This document shows, piece by piece, positions 9,124 to 16,898 of a stretch of DNA of 16,898 nt. The DNA comes from Funneliformis mosseae (taxonomy: Eukaryota > Glomeromycota > Glomeromycetes > Glomerales > Glomeraceae). The translations under genes and the position numbers were made by a program. The DNA lies in contig CAJVPP010001982.1 of NCBI GenBank assembly GCA_910592005.1, positions 1-16,898 on the forward strand. The letters run 5' to 3'. The first letter of the stretch is position 1. Every line of letters starts with the position of its first letter. The notes beneath the pieces were generated by a model. It did not search any database, had not been told where the DNA came from, and saw only the letters and a list, made by a program, of their open reading frames with translations.

Positions 9124-11966
9124 ATGGAATTAGTTAACTTTGAGCAAGTAAAACGCTCTATTGAAGAAGGCACAAAACATTGTCTTAAGGTGCCTTTCTT
9201 TTTTAATTTATATTCTTTATTCTTAACTCTTTTACTAAAGGTTATGTATTTTATACCCATTTCATAATAAAGAAACTTAAACAAGATCCTTCAGACTATG
9301 AGTGCCATTCTGCACTTACAATAATACTTAATGAGAATTTATCTGCACCTACAAATTATTCAAAAAAAGAACAAAATGAATTACTAAATTGCTTAAAGTT
9401 TTCAATTTTACCATTAAACGAAGAAGAAGAAAAGGTAACTTTTTAAATTTTACGGAATTCTTTTTTAAAACTACTTATTTACATTCCAACGGAATTTTTT
9501 TTTTAGATCAAACTTTTAAAACAAATTTCTTGGGATGTGTTTACGTTGATGATGCCTTTTCTTTCATTATCTGATTCAACCTCAAATATAACACAAGAAA
9601 TTGTTCAAAGCATCGCACAACACAACAATGCACGAGAGACACATATGATGATTATGGAAAGGTTTAGTTGGCTTGAATGGAAGAGTCAACATTGCTCTAC
9701 AATGGAATTTAGCAACTTAATTAAAGTCCTAAGAATAGGTTAAGTAGTTTCTATATTCATATCAATAATGAACTAAGTAGTATTTACAATAATTCATTAT
9801 TGATGATACTTTAGTTCTCAATCGATTGGATAGAAAAATTTTGATTAAATTTCTACCAGAAACGGTTCAAGCTGTTATTCGCGTATGGTCGGCGCTGGAT
9901 GAACTTGATGATGTGCATAGTGATATTGTTACTGATAGTTTAATCCAATTCGCTGAAATCATAGCAGAGCTGATGGAAGTGGAAAAAAAGGTCAGAATGA
10001 TAAACGAAAAATTTTTAATTTAGGTAATTAACTTCATAAGCTTTTAATAAGTTCTTTGATATTAGGAACTTAAACTTGATCCTACACGAAAAGATTTAGA
10101 TAATCAAGAATATTATTTATCGAGTTATTTGATTATCACTTCATTTGAGAAATTTATTCGATCAACTCATATTCCTATGTCCCCCGCCTATTATGAGATA
10201 TACCATCCCAAATTTCACATTTTATGGGAACGTAAGCAGAGTGCAGGTGTTCGAACTATTGATAAAGCCAGATTAATTAGATTAATTGTAAGTAGATTTA
10301 AAGGATTTAATAACATTATACCCAAATAACCAACTGTTCTTTTATCAGCAAGCTTCTATAAAAGCTCATATCTCTATAGATCAACTTGTGAATTATATTA
10401 ATAGTTTAATTAAAGAGCCAACTGGTAATAAGACTTTGAATCATTATATTTTCTTAATGATTGAAAATTATTAAATTACTTTCCTACCTATTTAAGTAAA
10501 AGACAGCATATTTTCTACTAAAGATTTCCCTATTTCACCAAGCGGAGTTATAATATATGTGGCAAGCGTTATATATTATCAATTTATGCACCAAGATGAT
10601 TCCAGCGTAGAAAAAGCCGTAATTCCTTTGTCTCCTGGATGGTTATTCAAAAATATTGTTTCCATTGCTTCAAAATGTCTATCAAGGTAATAATTTAAAA
10701 TGCGTTTTGCAACCTATCTAATTTTAACTAATGCAAATATCATTGTTCATAGCGATGCTAAAGAACTTGAAATGGCGGATAAGACTTTACTTGTGTTATT
10801 ATATTTGACTGAGAGAAATGAAGAAAATACTATTTCTTCAGACCACCTTGAGGCTAAATTGTCCAATGATGGGACGACCATAACACACTTATATCAATTT
10901 ATCAGTGTATTTGCATCAACTTCACCAGATGAAACTTTACGTTTCATTTCCTTTAAATTACTTTCGCGTTTAATAACGCTGTGTAAAGATGATGCTAGGA
11001 TTTTTTTATTACGTGAATTATTAACAAATTGTCCATTTGAGACCATGAAAAGTGCTGCGATTGAGATTGTAAAGGAAAATGTTGCTCAAGGATTAAATAA
11101 AGCATATGAAAGTAAATCTAATGATAAGGTAAGTAAATTAACTAAGCTTATCGCTTCTTTGGATGTTTGTACTTAAATTCATTATTATTATTTGTCATAG
11201 TCTACCATTTCTGTTTTTGCTAGCAGATTTATTATTGAAACTTTCTTTCCACATATACTTCGATTTGAATCACCCTCAATACTGGAAAACGAAAAAGAAT
11301 TTTCAGAAAAGTATAGTTTTATTATGCAAGGATTGAATTTTTATCTTTTTTTATTAATGAGAGATAAAGAGAATTTGGTATGATCTTATTTTAATAATTG
11401 CTAAAAATTTTTTTTTCTTACTCATTGGTTTTTTATATTTAGACTGGAGTATGGAATAATAAACAGATAAGTGAAACAAATAAAGAATATATAGAACCAA
11501 TAAAAAAGCAATGTGATATCTTGGCAATAGAATTCGGCAAAAAATTAGAGAAATTGAATAAAAATGTTCAAGGTAAGTGTTTATTATGCAATTATGCGAT
11601 TAACATTTTTCAGTTTTTTAATAAGTAAAATAAAATTAATATTATAAAATTTTAGAAACATCTCATACCGGGCATAATCATAATGATATTTTATCAAATT
11701 TTTCCGAAAAAGTACAACCAAATACAGTAGAATTTAATCTTTTATTAGACGAAACTAATCTTAATAATATACAATTTACTCCATCTCAAGAATTAGCGGT
11801 ATAATTAATTCTTATAAAACAATTCATTCTTATAATATGATTCTTAATATTAATTATTTAATTTATAATTCATATTTAAATTTTATAGATATTGCAATCA
11901 AATTTATTTAATATATATCTTATACAAGATGCTATTAATAGAATTCAACAAATTTTAGTAAAATAA
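9124..11966 (+). CDS. YAP1-binding/ALF4/glomulin-family protein, 12 exons, 675 aa
   Basis: Fungal members (Ybp1/Ybp2) bind Yap1-type factors in oxidative stress response; animal glomulin binds the RBX1 subunit of cullin ligases. Which role applies here is unknown. Exons: 9124-9189, 9273-9434, 9507-9738, 9815-9990, 10066-10287, 10349-10424, 10497-10686, 10753-11128, 11201-11377, 11443-11572, 11656-11798, 11889-11966. All joins are GT-AG and in frame. The start MELVNFEQVKRSIEEGT is the only ATG that gives a sensible N-terminus. The family signature lies at about residues 432-482: SPDETLRFISFKLLSRL, CKDDARIFLLRELL, NCPFETMKSAAIEIVKE. The rest is predicted alpha-helical, with no signal peptide or membrane segment, so probably cytosolic or nuclear. 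The length equals that of yeast-type members rather than glomulin (about 594). The first donor (GTGCCT) is weak. Retaining the last intron would end the protein at Val651. Confidence 0.88.
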
Positions 11967-11979
11967 TTTTATAAATTTA

Positions 11980-11985
11980 AATAAA
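11980..11985 (+). terminator. Candidate polyadenylation signal AATAAA
   Basis: AATAAA lies 14 nt after the TAA stop of the glomulin-family gene. It fits a cleavage/polyadenylation signal, but such hexamers are frequent by chance in DNA this AT-rich, and this one is unusually close to the stop. Confidence 0.3.
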
Positions 11986-13069
11986 GGCATTAATAAATAT
12001 ATAATGATAATTTATTAACTTAAAATAAAATATTATAAGCTTCATAATATATGAAATTAAAGATGTAATAGGATATTTATGTTGTTTAATTTTATTATTT
12101 TAATTTAAATAAATTTAATAATAAATAGTAATGTTTTTTTTAATATTAAATCAAATCAAATGATTAAATCAAAAAAATCAAATAAATGCTTTAATATTAA
12201 AAAGTGATAAATATCATTATGTTTAATATTAATAAAGAATACTTTAAAAGAAATTTTTATTAATAAAATATATATTTTAAATTTTAAATAGAATTTTTAC
12301 TAAAAAAAATTTAGTAAAGTTCATTTTAAATTTCAAAAGCAATTTTACTAAATAAATATAATAAATATATAGAATCTTTGTAATAGAAAAGAAAACTATC
12401 AAAAAAAAAATCAATTTTACTTTTATATACTAAATATGATTTTTAGGTTAAAAATATATTTAAATTTAACATTAATTCATTTTATATTTTTTTAACAATT
12501 TTTCTCTTTTTTATTACAAGAGTTCTATATTATTAAAGTTAAAAATGATTTTATTAATCAAATAAAAATCTGAATTTTAAAAGTAATATTAAAAAAAATT
12601 TATTTAATAAATTTAATAAAATATAAATTTAAGCTTAAAAATAGAATAAATTAATAATAAAATATTAAAAATAATACTTATTATAATTTAAAATAAAATT
12701 ATTATCTAAAAATTACAAGTTTTAAATATAAATGTTTTGCAGTAAAAAGAGAAAATTACTAAAAAAATTTTTTAAGTTAATATTAAATTTGAATTTATTT
12801 ACTAAAAAATAATATTTAACTTATTAAATAAAAAATTTTTTTTGGTAATTTTTTTTTTTTACTACAAAGTATCTATATATAAAATATTTATATATTATAA
12901 TTAATTTATAATATTACAATTAATTAATTAATTTGTAATATAATTAATCTAAATATATAAAAATTAATTTTATAATATTTAATTTTATTTTATAATATAT
13001 TCTAAAAAACAGTATCTATTAAAGTATCTGAAATATTATAATCATATAAATATTAATAATATTCACTGT

Positions 13070-13252
13070 ATTATTAAAAAATATTACTAAAAAAATTATA
13101 TTGCTTAAAATTTATGTATTGTTAAAAATATAAAGTTAAATTATAAATGTATTGCTTAAAAATATAGTACTTAAAAAAAATATATTATTTAAAATAAAAA
13201 TTTATTGCTAAAATAAAATATATCAGTTTAAAAAATATTGCTAAAAAAATAT
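13070..13252. repeat. Degenerate TATTGCTTAAAA-type short repeat
   Basis: Variants of (T)ATTGCT(T)AAAA occur at least five times: ATTGCTTAAAA twice, ATTGTTAAAA once, ATTGCTAAAA twice. They are mixed with TACTTAAAA and ATTACTAAAA forms. Spacing is irregular. It could be an eroded minisatellite or simply low-complexity drift. Confidence 0.35.
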
Positions 13253-13500
13253 ATAGATAAATTAAATTTGTAATTATATTTTATATTATAATATAAATAT
13301 TTAATTTATATTTAATAAAAATTTTTTTCATAAGAGAAGTATTCTGTTTTTTTAATTGCAACTTTTTTGTATTTTATTTTTATTTTATGTTATAATATAA
13401 TTTATATTTTATAATAAATAAATAATTTATGATTAAATAATTAATATTAATTATATATTCATAATATGAGAAAACTTAGACAATAAATATGTATCTTTAG

Positions 13501-13973
13501 TAGTGTTCTACACAGATTCAGATTGGATTCAGATCTGATCTGTTAAATTTGAATTCAAAGTTGAAATTGAATTTTCAGACTTCTTTAGAGCTGAAAATTT
13601 GTTTCTTTTCATTTAAAAGAAACAAATTTTCAGATTTTTTTTAGAACTGAAAAGTTCCTTTCATTGAAAAAGAATGAATTTTTAGACTCTTTTAGAGTTG
13701 AAAAGTTCCTTTCATTAAAAAGAAATGAATTTTCAGATCTCTTTTAGAACTGAAAATTCATTTTTCAATAAAACTTTTGAACTTAGATCAGATTAGATTT
13801 GGATTTAAACTGATCTATTAGATCTGAATTTGAGATTCAATCTGTCAGATTTAGATCAGATCTGGATTTTAATAGATTTGTCAGATTCAGATCAGATTTA
13901 GATCCTAAAAAATGAAAATTAAATCAGATCAGATTTGGATAAAATCTGATCTGATCTGATTTACAAAACACTA
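13501..13973. mobile_element. MITE-like element with GATCAGAT-rich inverted ends
   Basis: The left end reads TAGTGTTCTACACAGATTCA. The reverse complement of the right end reads TAGTGTTTTGTAAATCAGAT. Both ends then run into clusters of CAGATCTGATCTG/GATCAGATCAGATTT words, so the inverted repeats extend about 80-120 bp imperfectly. TA flanks at 13501-13502 and 13972-13973 suit a Tc1/mariner-type target. The 469-bp body has no ORF, and its centre is a tandem hairpin repeat. Size, ends and lack of coding capacity fit a non-autonomous MITE. The composition differs sharply from the pure A/T spacers on both sides. Confidence 0.7.
13571..13780. repeat. Four-copy ~51-55 bp tandem repeat of hairpin units
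   Basis: Copies start with ATTTTCAG or ATTTTTAG at 13571, 13626, 13678 and 13729 (periods 55, 52, 51). Each unit reads AATTTTCAGA, then CTTTTAGA, then CTGAAAAG/TTGAAAAG, then TTCCTTTCATT and AAAAAGAAATG. The TTTTCAG and CTGAAAA parts are complementary, so each unit can fold. It forms the core of the MITE-like element. Confidence 0.75.
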
Positions 13974-15241
13974 ATTTTAATTATTCTTTCTTGTAATTTT
14001 TTACAAATTTTGACTTATTAAATTCTTTTATATAAAAATGGTCTAAAAAACATATCTTTAAAGTATAAATCTAAGAAATTACAATAAATAAAAACCTAGT
14101 AGCATATTTTTTTCTTAAGATTTATCATAGCTTTTTATAATATTAATCTTTAATAATTATATATCATTATAATTTAAGCAAGATAAATAAATACTTACAA
14201 GTATAAGCAAATTCTTTTTTTTCTTTTAAATATATCTAATTAGTAAAATTAAAAAAATTTTTTACTTTTGATAATTATAATAGTAAAATTAATATATAAT
14301 TATCAAATTCTATCATAATTATAATAAGAAAAAAATGAACTTTGATTTTGTTCAAAAAATGATATTTTAAATAGTATTTACAAATCTATTTATTAAATTA
14401 ATTTCTATTTATAAGTTGATTCTAAGCATAAATTTTGCTTCTTTTACTAGTAAAAAATTACAGCTCTAATCCTTTTATTATATCACAGTTAGCCTTATGT
14501 ATTTCAAAACTACTTGTATAAATATTATTAATTCTAACAATAAGATAATTTAATAATTTAAATTTATTAATATTAAATTCAATAATATCTGATTTAATAA
14601 GAAATATAACATCTAAAAATTGGTTATATTTTATAAATAATATAGTTGACGCATTAATAAATCATATAATAAGTACTTTTTAATCATCTATAATAAATTT
14701 ATTATTACTAAAAATAAACCTTAATTAGTTGCATTCTTAGGTTTAATTTTTACTATTCTCAATTCAATAAGTAACAAATAAGCAATTATAATATTGTAAT
14801 AATATTAAAAATTATGTTACAATATTATATTTAATCATATAAATTTTTAATAGAATAGTTTTAAAATCACATTATTCTTCTAAATTTTTTAATTAATATT
14901 AAATAACTTTAAGCTTATAGATTTCTTAAAAATAATTATATATTACTATATTATTATTTGATAATAGATCACATTAATAATTTAAGAATATATGAGCTTA
15001 TTAAATATAAGGTCTAATTAATAGAAAAGAGAAAAATCTAAATTTTGATAAAAATTTTTTTATTAGTTTACTTAATTTATCATAGTCATATATTCAAAAA
15101 AAGTTTAGAAACTAAAATTAATAAAAATTTTTCTTTTTTATTGACAAGTTCTTATATTAATAAAAGCTTATCAAAATTTTCTAATCAGAATAATCAATCA
15201 ACTATTAAATATTTTATTTTCTACTTTGAAAAAACTTGATA
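13974..15241. other. AT-rich spacer, no gene seen
   Basis: No coding or RNA signal could be supported. A 64-codon open frame at 15045-15239 (plus) is made almost only of AT-rich codons (I, K, F, N, S, Y, L) and is expected by chance. The spacer ends at the TA that flanks the second Tc1-type element. Confidence 0.6.
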
Positions 15242-16531
15242 TATAGAAGGTAATCACAGATATCTGAATGATTAAAAATTATTTGTATTTACTTATTATA
15301 TTAATATTTATTTATAAAATAAACTAACTTTTATTTATTCTAAATATACTAATATATTTATTAAAAATTAAATAAAACTAATACTTTGTTGAACCTTCTT
15401 CAGCTATTATATATGCTTGAATTTAATAAGGTATACTTTTAATCAAATTTAAATATACTTAAGTAAAATTAAATGTCAAGTATTTTTTATCTTACATCTT
15501 AAATCTTTTAAATTTTTAGTAAATTACGCACTTTTTTATCATATTTCAAAGATTTTCAATTGGATTTAAATCAGAATTTTATACAAGTTAGAGTAGTACA
15601 GGAATCTTTGCAGTATTACAAATATTAGCAATAATCTTTGCTTAATGAGTTGAAGCATTATCCTTCTAAAAAATTTCTTGTTTACAAGAAACTAATTTGT
15701 AATGTAAAGGAATAGCATATTTCTGTTATACTTTTGCATATTTTTGTCCTATTACAGATTTATAAAGAAGAATAAGAAATTCCAGTCTATATCATGAAAA
15801 ACATCCCCAAATATTTGACTAAGATTGTGTTTTACTATAGCAGTTAAATATAAAAGATCAAATTTGTCTTCTGATATACTTTACATACATAAATTATAAT
15901 CTTATAAAATTAACTAAATATTGATTTATCAGATTATACAATTTTTTTTACTTTGCAATTGTTCAATCTTTTTATTTCAAAACTTAAACCAATCTTTTTT
16001 TATTATTTTCAGAAATTAATAGTTTAGAATGAGTAATACACAAATGTAAGCTAACATTTTTAAGAGTCTGATGAATTATAATAGTTAAAACTTTTTTTTT
16101 TTTAGTCCATAATTTTAAATTTTTTAAGTGATAGAGTGTTGATGCTTCAAATTTTATATAATAAGTTTTTTAAGTAAAGCTTATACATTTGAATCAAAAA
16201 GTAACTTTATATCACAATATTTTTTTTTGATATTATAGATCTAATTTCTTTAAAATATTTTATTGCATTATAAATAGTTATTTTACTATATTGAATATTA
16301 TTAACAATTATTTAATATGAATTATCTCATTTATGATCATAAAGAATTACTTCATATTATTTAATTGTTAATATTTTATTTTAACTATTTTATTCAAAAG
16401 AAAATTACTGTTATTTATTATAATCGATTTATATTTATATTATAAATAAATACTTAAATTAGAAATAATGTAAATAAATAAATAAACAAAAAAAATACTT
16501 ATCATTCAAGTATCTGTGATCATATTCTATA
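15242..16531 (-). mobile_element. Second Tc1/mariner element, strongly decayed
   Basis: The left end (15244 on) reads TAGAAGGTAATCACAGATAT, then CTGAATGAT. The reverse complement of the right end (16529 down) reads TAGAATATGATCACAGATAC, then TTGAATGAT. The inverted repeats are about 30 bp, with weaker similarity further in. TA dinucleotides flank both ends (15242-15243, 16530-16531). The length of 1,286 bp is typical of Tc1 elements. It contains a minus-strand transposase relic. The terminal sequence resembles, but is not the same as, that of the element at 748-3004, so it is a different subfamily. Confidence 0.75.
15378..16400 (-). pseudogene. Tc1/mariner DD34E transposase relic
   Basis: The minus strand ends EEGSTKY then TAG (15380-15378), preceded by a stretch related to the usual SMPxRIQA C-terminus. 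The catalytic core is still traceable: SDKS (first Asp), KDNASTH (second Asp) and SDLNPIEN (Glu), again with 34 residues between the last two. Stops replace several residues, including Trp after PIENL (TGA) and in the WPAQ region (TAA). A helix-turn-helix remnant, NNIQYSKITIYNAIKYF, lies near 16290-16260. Length to the likely original start (about 16400) is about 340 codons. The relic has become nearly as AT-rich as the spacers, more decayed than the first copy. The exact start is not determinable. Confidence 0.72.
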
Positions 16532-16816
16532 GTTACATATTGATTAAAGTAAGCATAAAATAGCCAATTATACTTTTTTTTATCAATAATTAAATAACTA
16601 ACTCTATTTAATCTGTATTGTAAATTCTTCAAATATTTACTATTCAAATTGAAACTATTACTAACATATTAATTAAATATAATTTACCTGTTCCTACAAT
16701 TTCTATTATAATAAAATTAAGTAATTCAATACAATCAGAATTTATAATTAAAGTAATATAATGAGATTCAATTTGCTTAAATATTATTATTTGATTTTAT
16801 TTAATATTTAATTATA
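16532..16816. other. AT-rich spacer between two Tc1-type elements
   Basis: No feature seen. The open frame on the minus strand at 16459-16647 crosses the terminal repeat of the second Tc1-type element and is a chance AT-rich frame. Confidence 0.55.
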
Positions 16817-16898
16817 GTAGTGGTCATAAGTATCCGACTGCCTCTAACTCTGGCTACAAGTAAGTAAATTCAAAATTTTTTTTTTATTTAAAAAATAC
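16817..16898 (+). mobile_element. Candidate left end of a third Tc1-type element (runs off window)
   Basis: TAGTGGTCATAAGTATCCGA begins at 16818, right after AT-only DNA, and is followed by CTGCCTCTAACTCTGG, a sudden change to more balanced composition. The form TA + GTGGTCATAAGTATCCGACT resembles Tc1/mariner termini and loosely matches the end of the element at 15244 (AAGGTAATCACAGATATCTG). The other end is outside the window, so element identity and size cannot be confirmed. Confidence 0.45.

Larger units (their letters stand above)
11967..13500. other. Extremely AT-rich gene-free stretch
   Basis: No ORF, RNA gene or splice-consistent coding block could be supported. Within it, 13070-13252 holds a degenerate short repeat in which words like TATTGCTTAAAA, ATTGCTAAAA and TACTTAAAA recur every roughly 20-40 bp. 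Elsewhere there are only A/T runs and short palindromes such as TTAATTAATTAA near 12920. It lies downstream of the glomulin-family gene and ends at the MITE-like element. Confidence 0.6.

Noticed and set aside
9389..9574. 61-codon open frame, plus strand
   Set aside because: Runs through an intron of the glomulin-family gene in a different frame from its exons.
10700..10752. Alternative ATG start within the glomulin-family gene (frame continuing into exon 8)
   Set aside because: This stretch is intron sequence: donor GTAATA at 10687 and acceptor CATAG at 10752 join exons 7 and 8 in frame. Using the internal ATG would discard the well-formed upstream exons.
15045..15239. 64-codon open frame, plus strand
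   Set aside because: Built almost only of codons expected in random AT-rich DNA; no motif, no plausible neighbouring exon.
11967..15241. Mitochondrial or plastid-like DNA because of extreme AT content
   Set aside because: It is continuous with nuclear-type spliceosomal genes and TA-flanked transposon relics, and has no organelle gene or RNA.
16459..16647. 62-codon open frame, minus strand
   Set aside because: Crosses the right terminal repeat of the second Tc1-type element and has only AT-driven composition.
1..16898. CRISPR array, operon structure or prokaryotic promoter/ribosome-binding features
   Set aside because: The genes carry spliceosomal introns, and no regularly spaced direct repeats with unique spacers were seen; the only regular array (13571-13780) is a hairpin tandem repeat with near-identical units.

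Overview
This is a very A+T-rich eukaryotic nuclear window. Its genes carry many short GT-AG introns (about 60-100 nt), and the space between genes holds decayed Tc1/mariner DNA transposons and other repeats. The style (intron-dense, AT-rich, transposon-laden), a KEX1-type carboxypeptidase and a YAP1-binding/glomulin-type protein all point to a fungus. An early-diverging lineage such as an arbuscular-mycorrhizal Glomeromycotina species is my best guess, but that is inference, not something read off a marker gene.

Layout. 1-747: AT-rich, no gene seen. 748-3004: a degenerate Tc1/mariner element with TA flanks, terminal inverted repeats and a broken DD34E transposase on the minus strand. It is interrupted at 2005-2890 by a retroposed element with a 19-bp target-site duplication, a poly(A) tail on the minus strand and up to three tRNA-like pol III promoter modules. 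3005-4150: no clear gene, one unrecognised ORF remnant. About 4150-4700: relic of a Lys/Glu-rich protein gene on the minus strand. 4919-5005: compact foldback element. 5006-5777: AT-rich spacer.

Gene core. 5778-8936 (minus) is a complete 20-exon serine carboxypeptidase gene of KEX1 type, 562 aa when spliced, with signal peptide, catalytic triad and C-terminal membrane anchor. 9124-11966 (plus) is a 12-exon gene for a 675-aa YAP1-binding/ALF4/glomulin-family protein. The two are divergent, with start codons 187 bp apart. All joins were worked out by hand and keep frame. They act in different processes (secretory-pathway peptide trimming; stress or ubiquitin-related regulation), so their pairing suggests a shared promoter region rather than a shared pathway.

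Right half. 11967-13500: extremely AT-rich, with a degenerate short repeat near 13070-13252. 13501-13973: MITE-like element with TA flanks, inverted ends rich in GATCAGAT-type words, and four internal ~51-55 bp tandem hairpin units. 13974-15241: AT-rich spacer. 15242-16531: second, very decayed Tc1-type element with recognisable terminal repeats. Around 16817 to the window end: what looks like the left terminus of a third Tc1-type element running off the window.

The most unusual items are the run of 19-, 10- and 6-nt microexons that encodes the conserved GGPGCSS motif of the carboxypeptidase, and the multi-module tRNA-like retroposon nested in the first Tc1 element.
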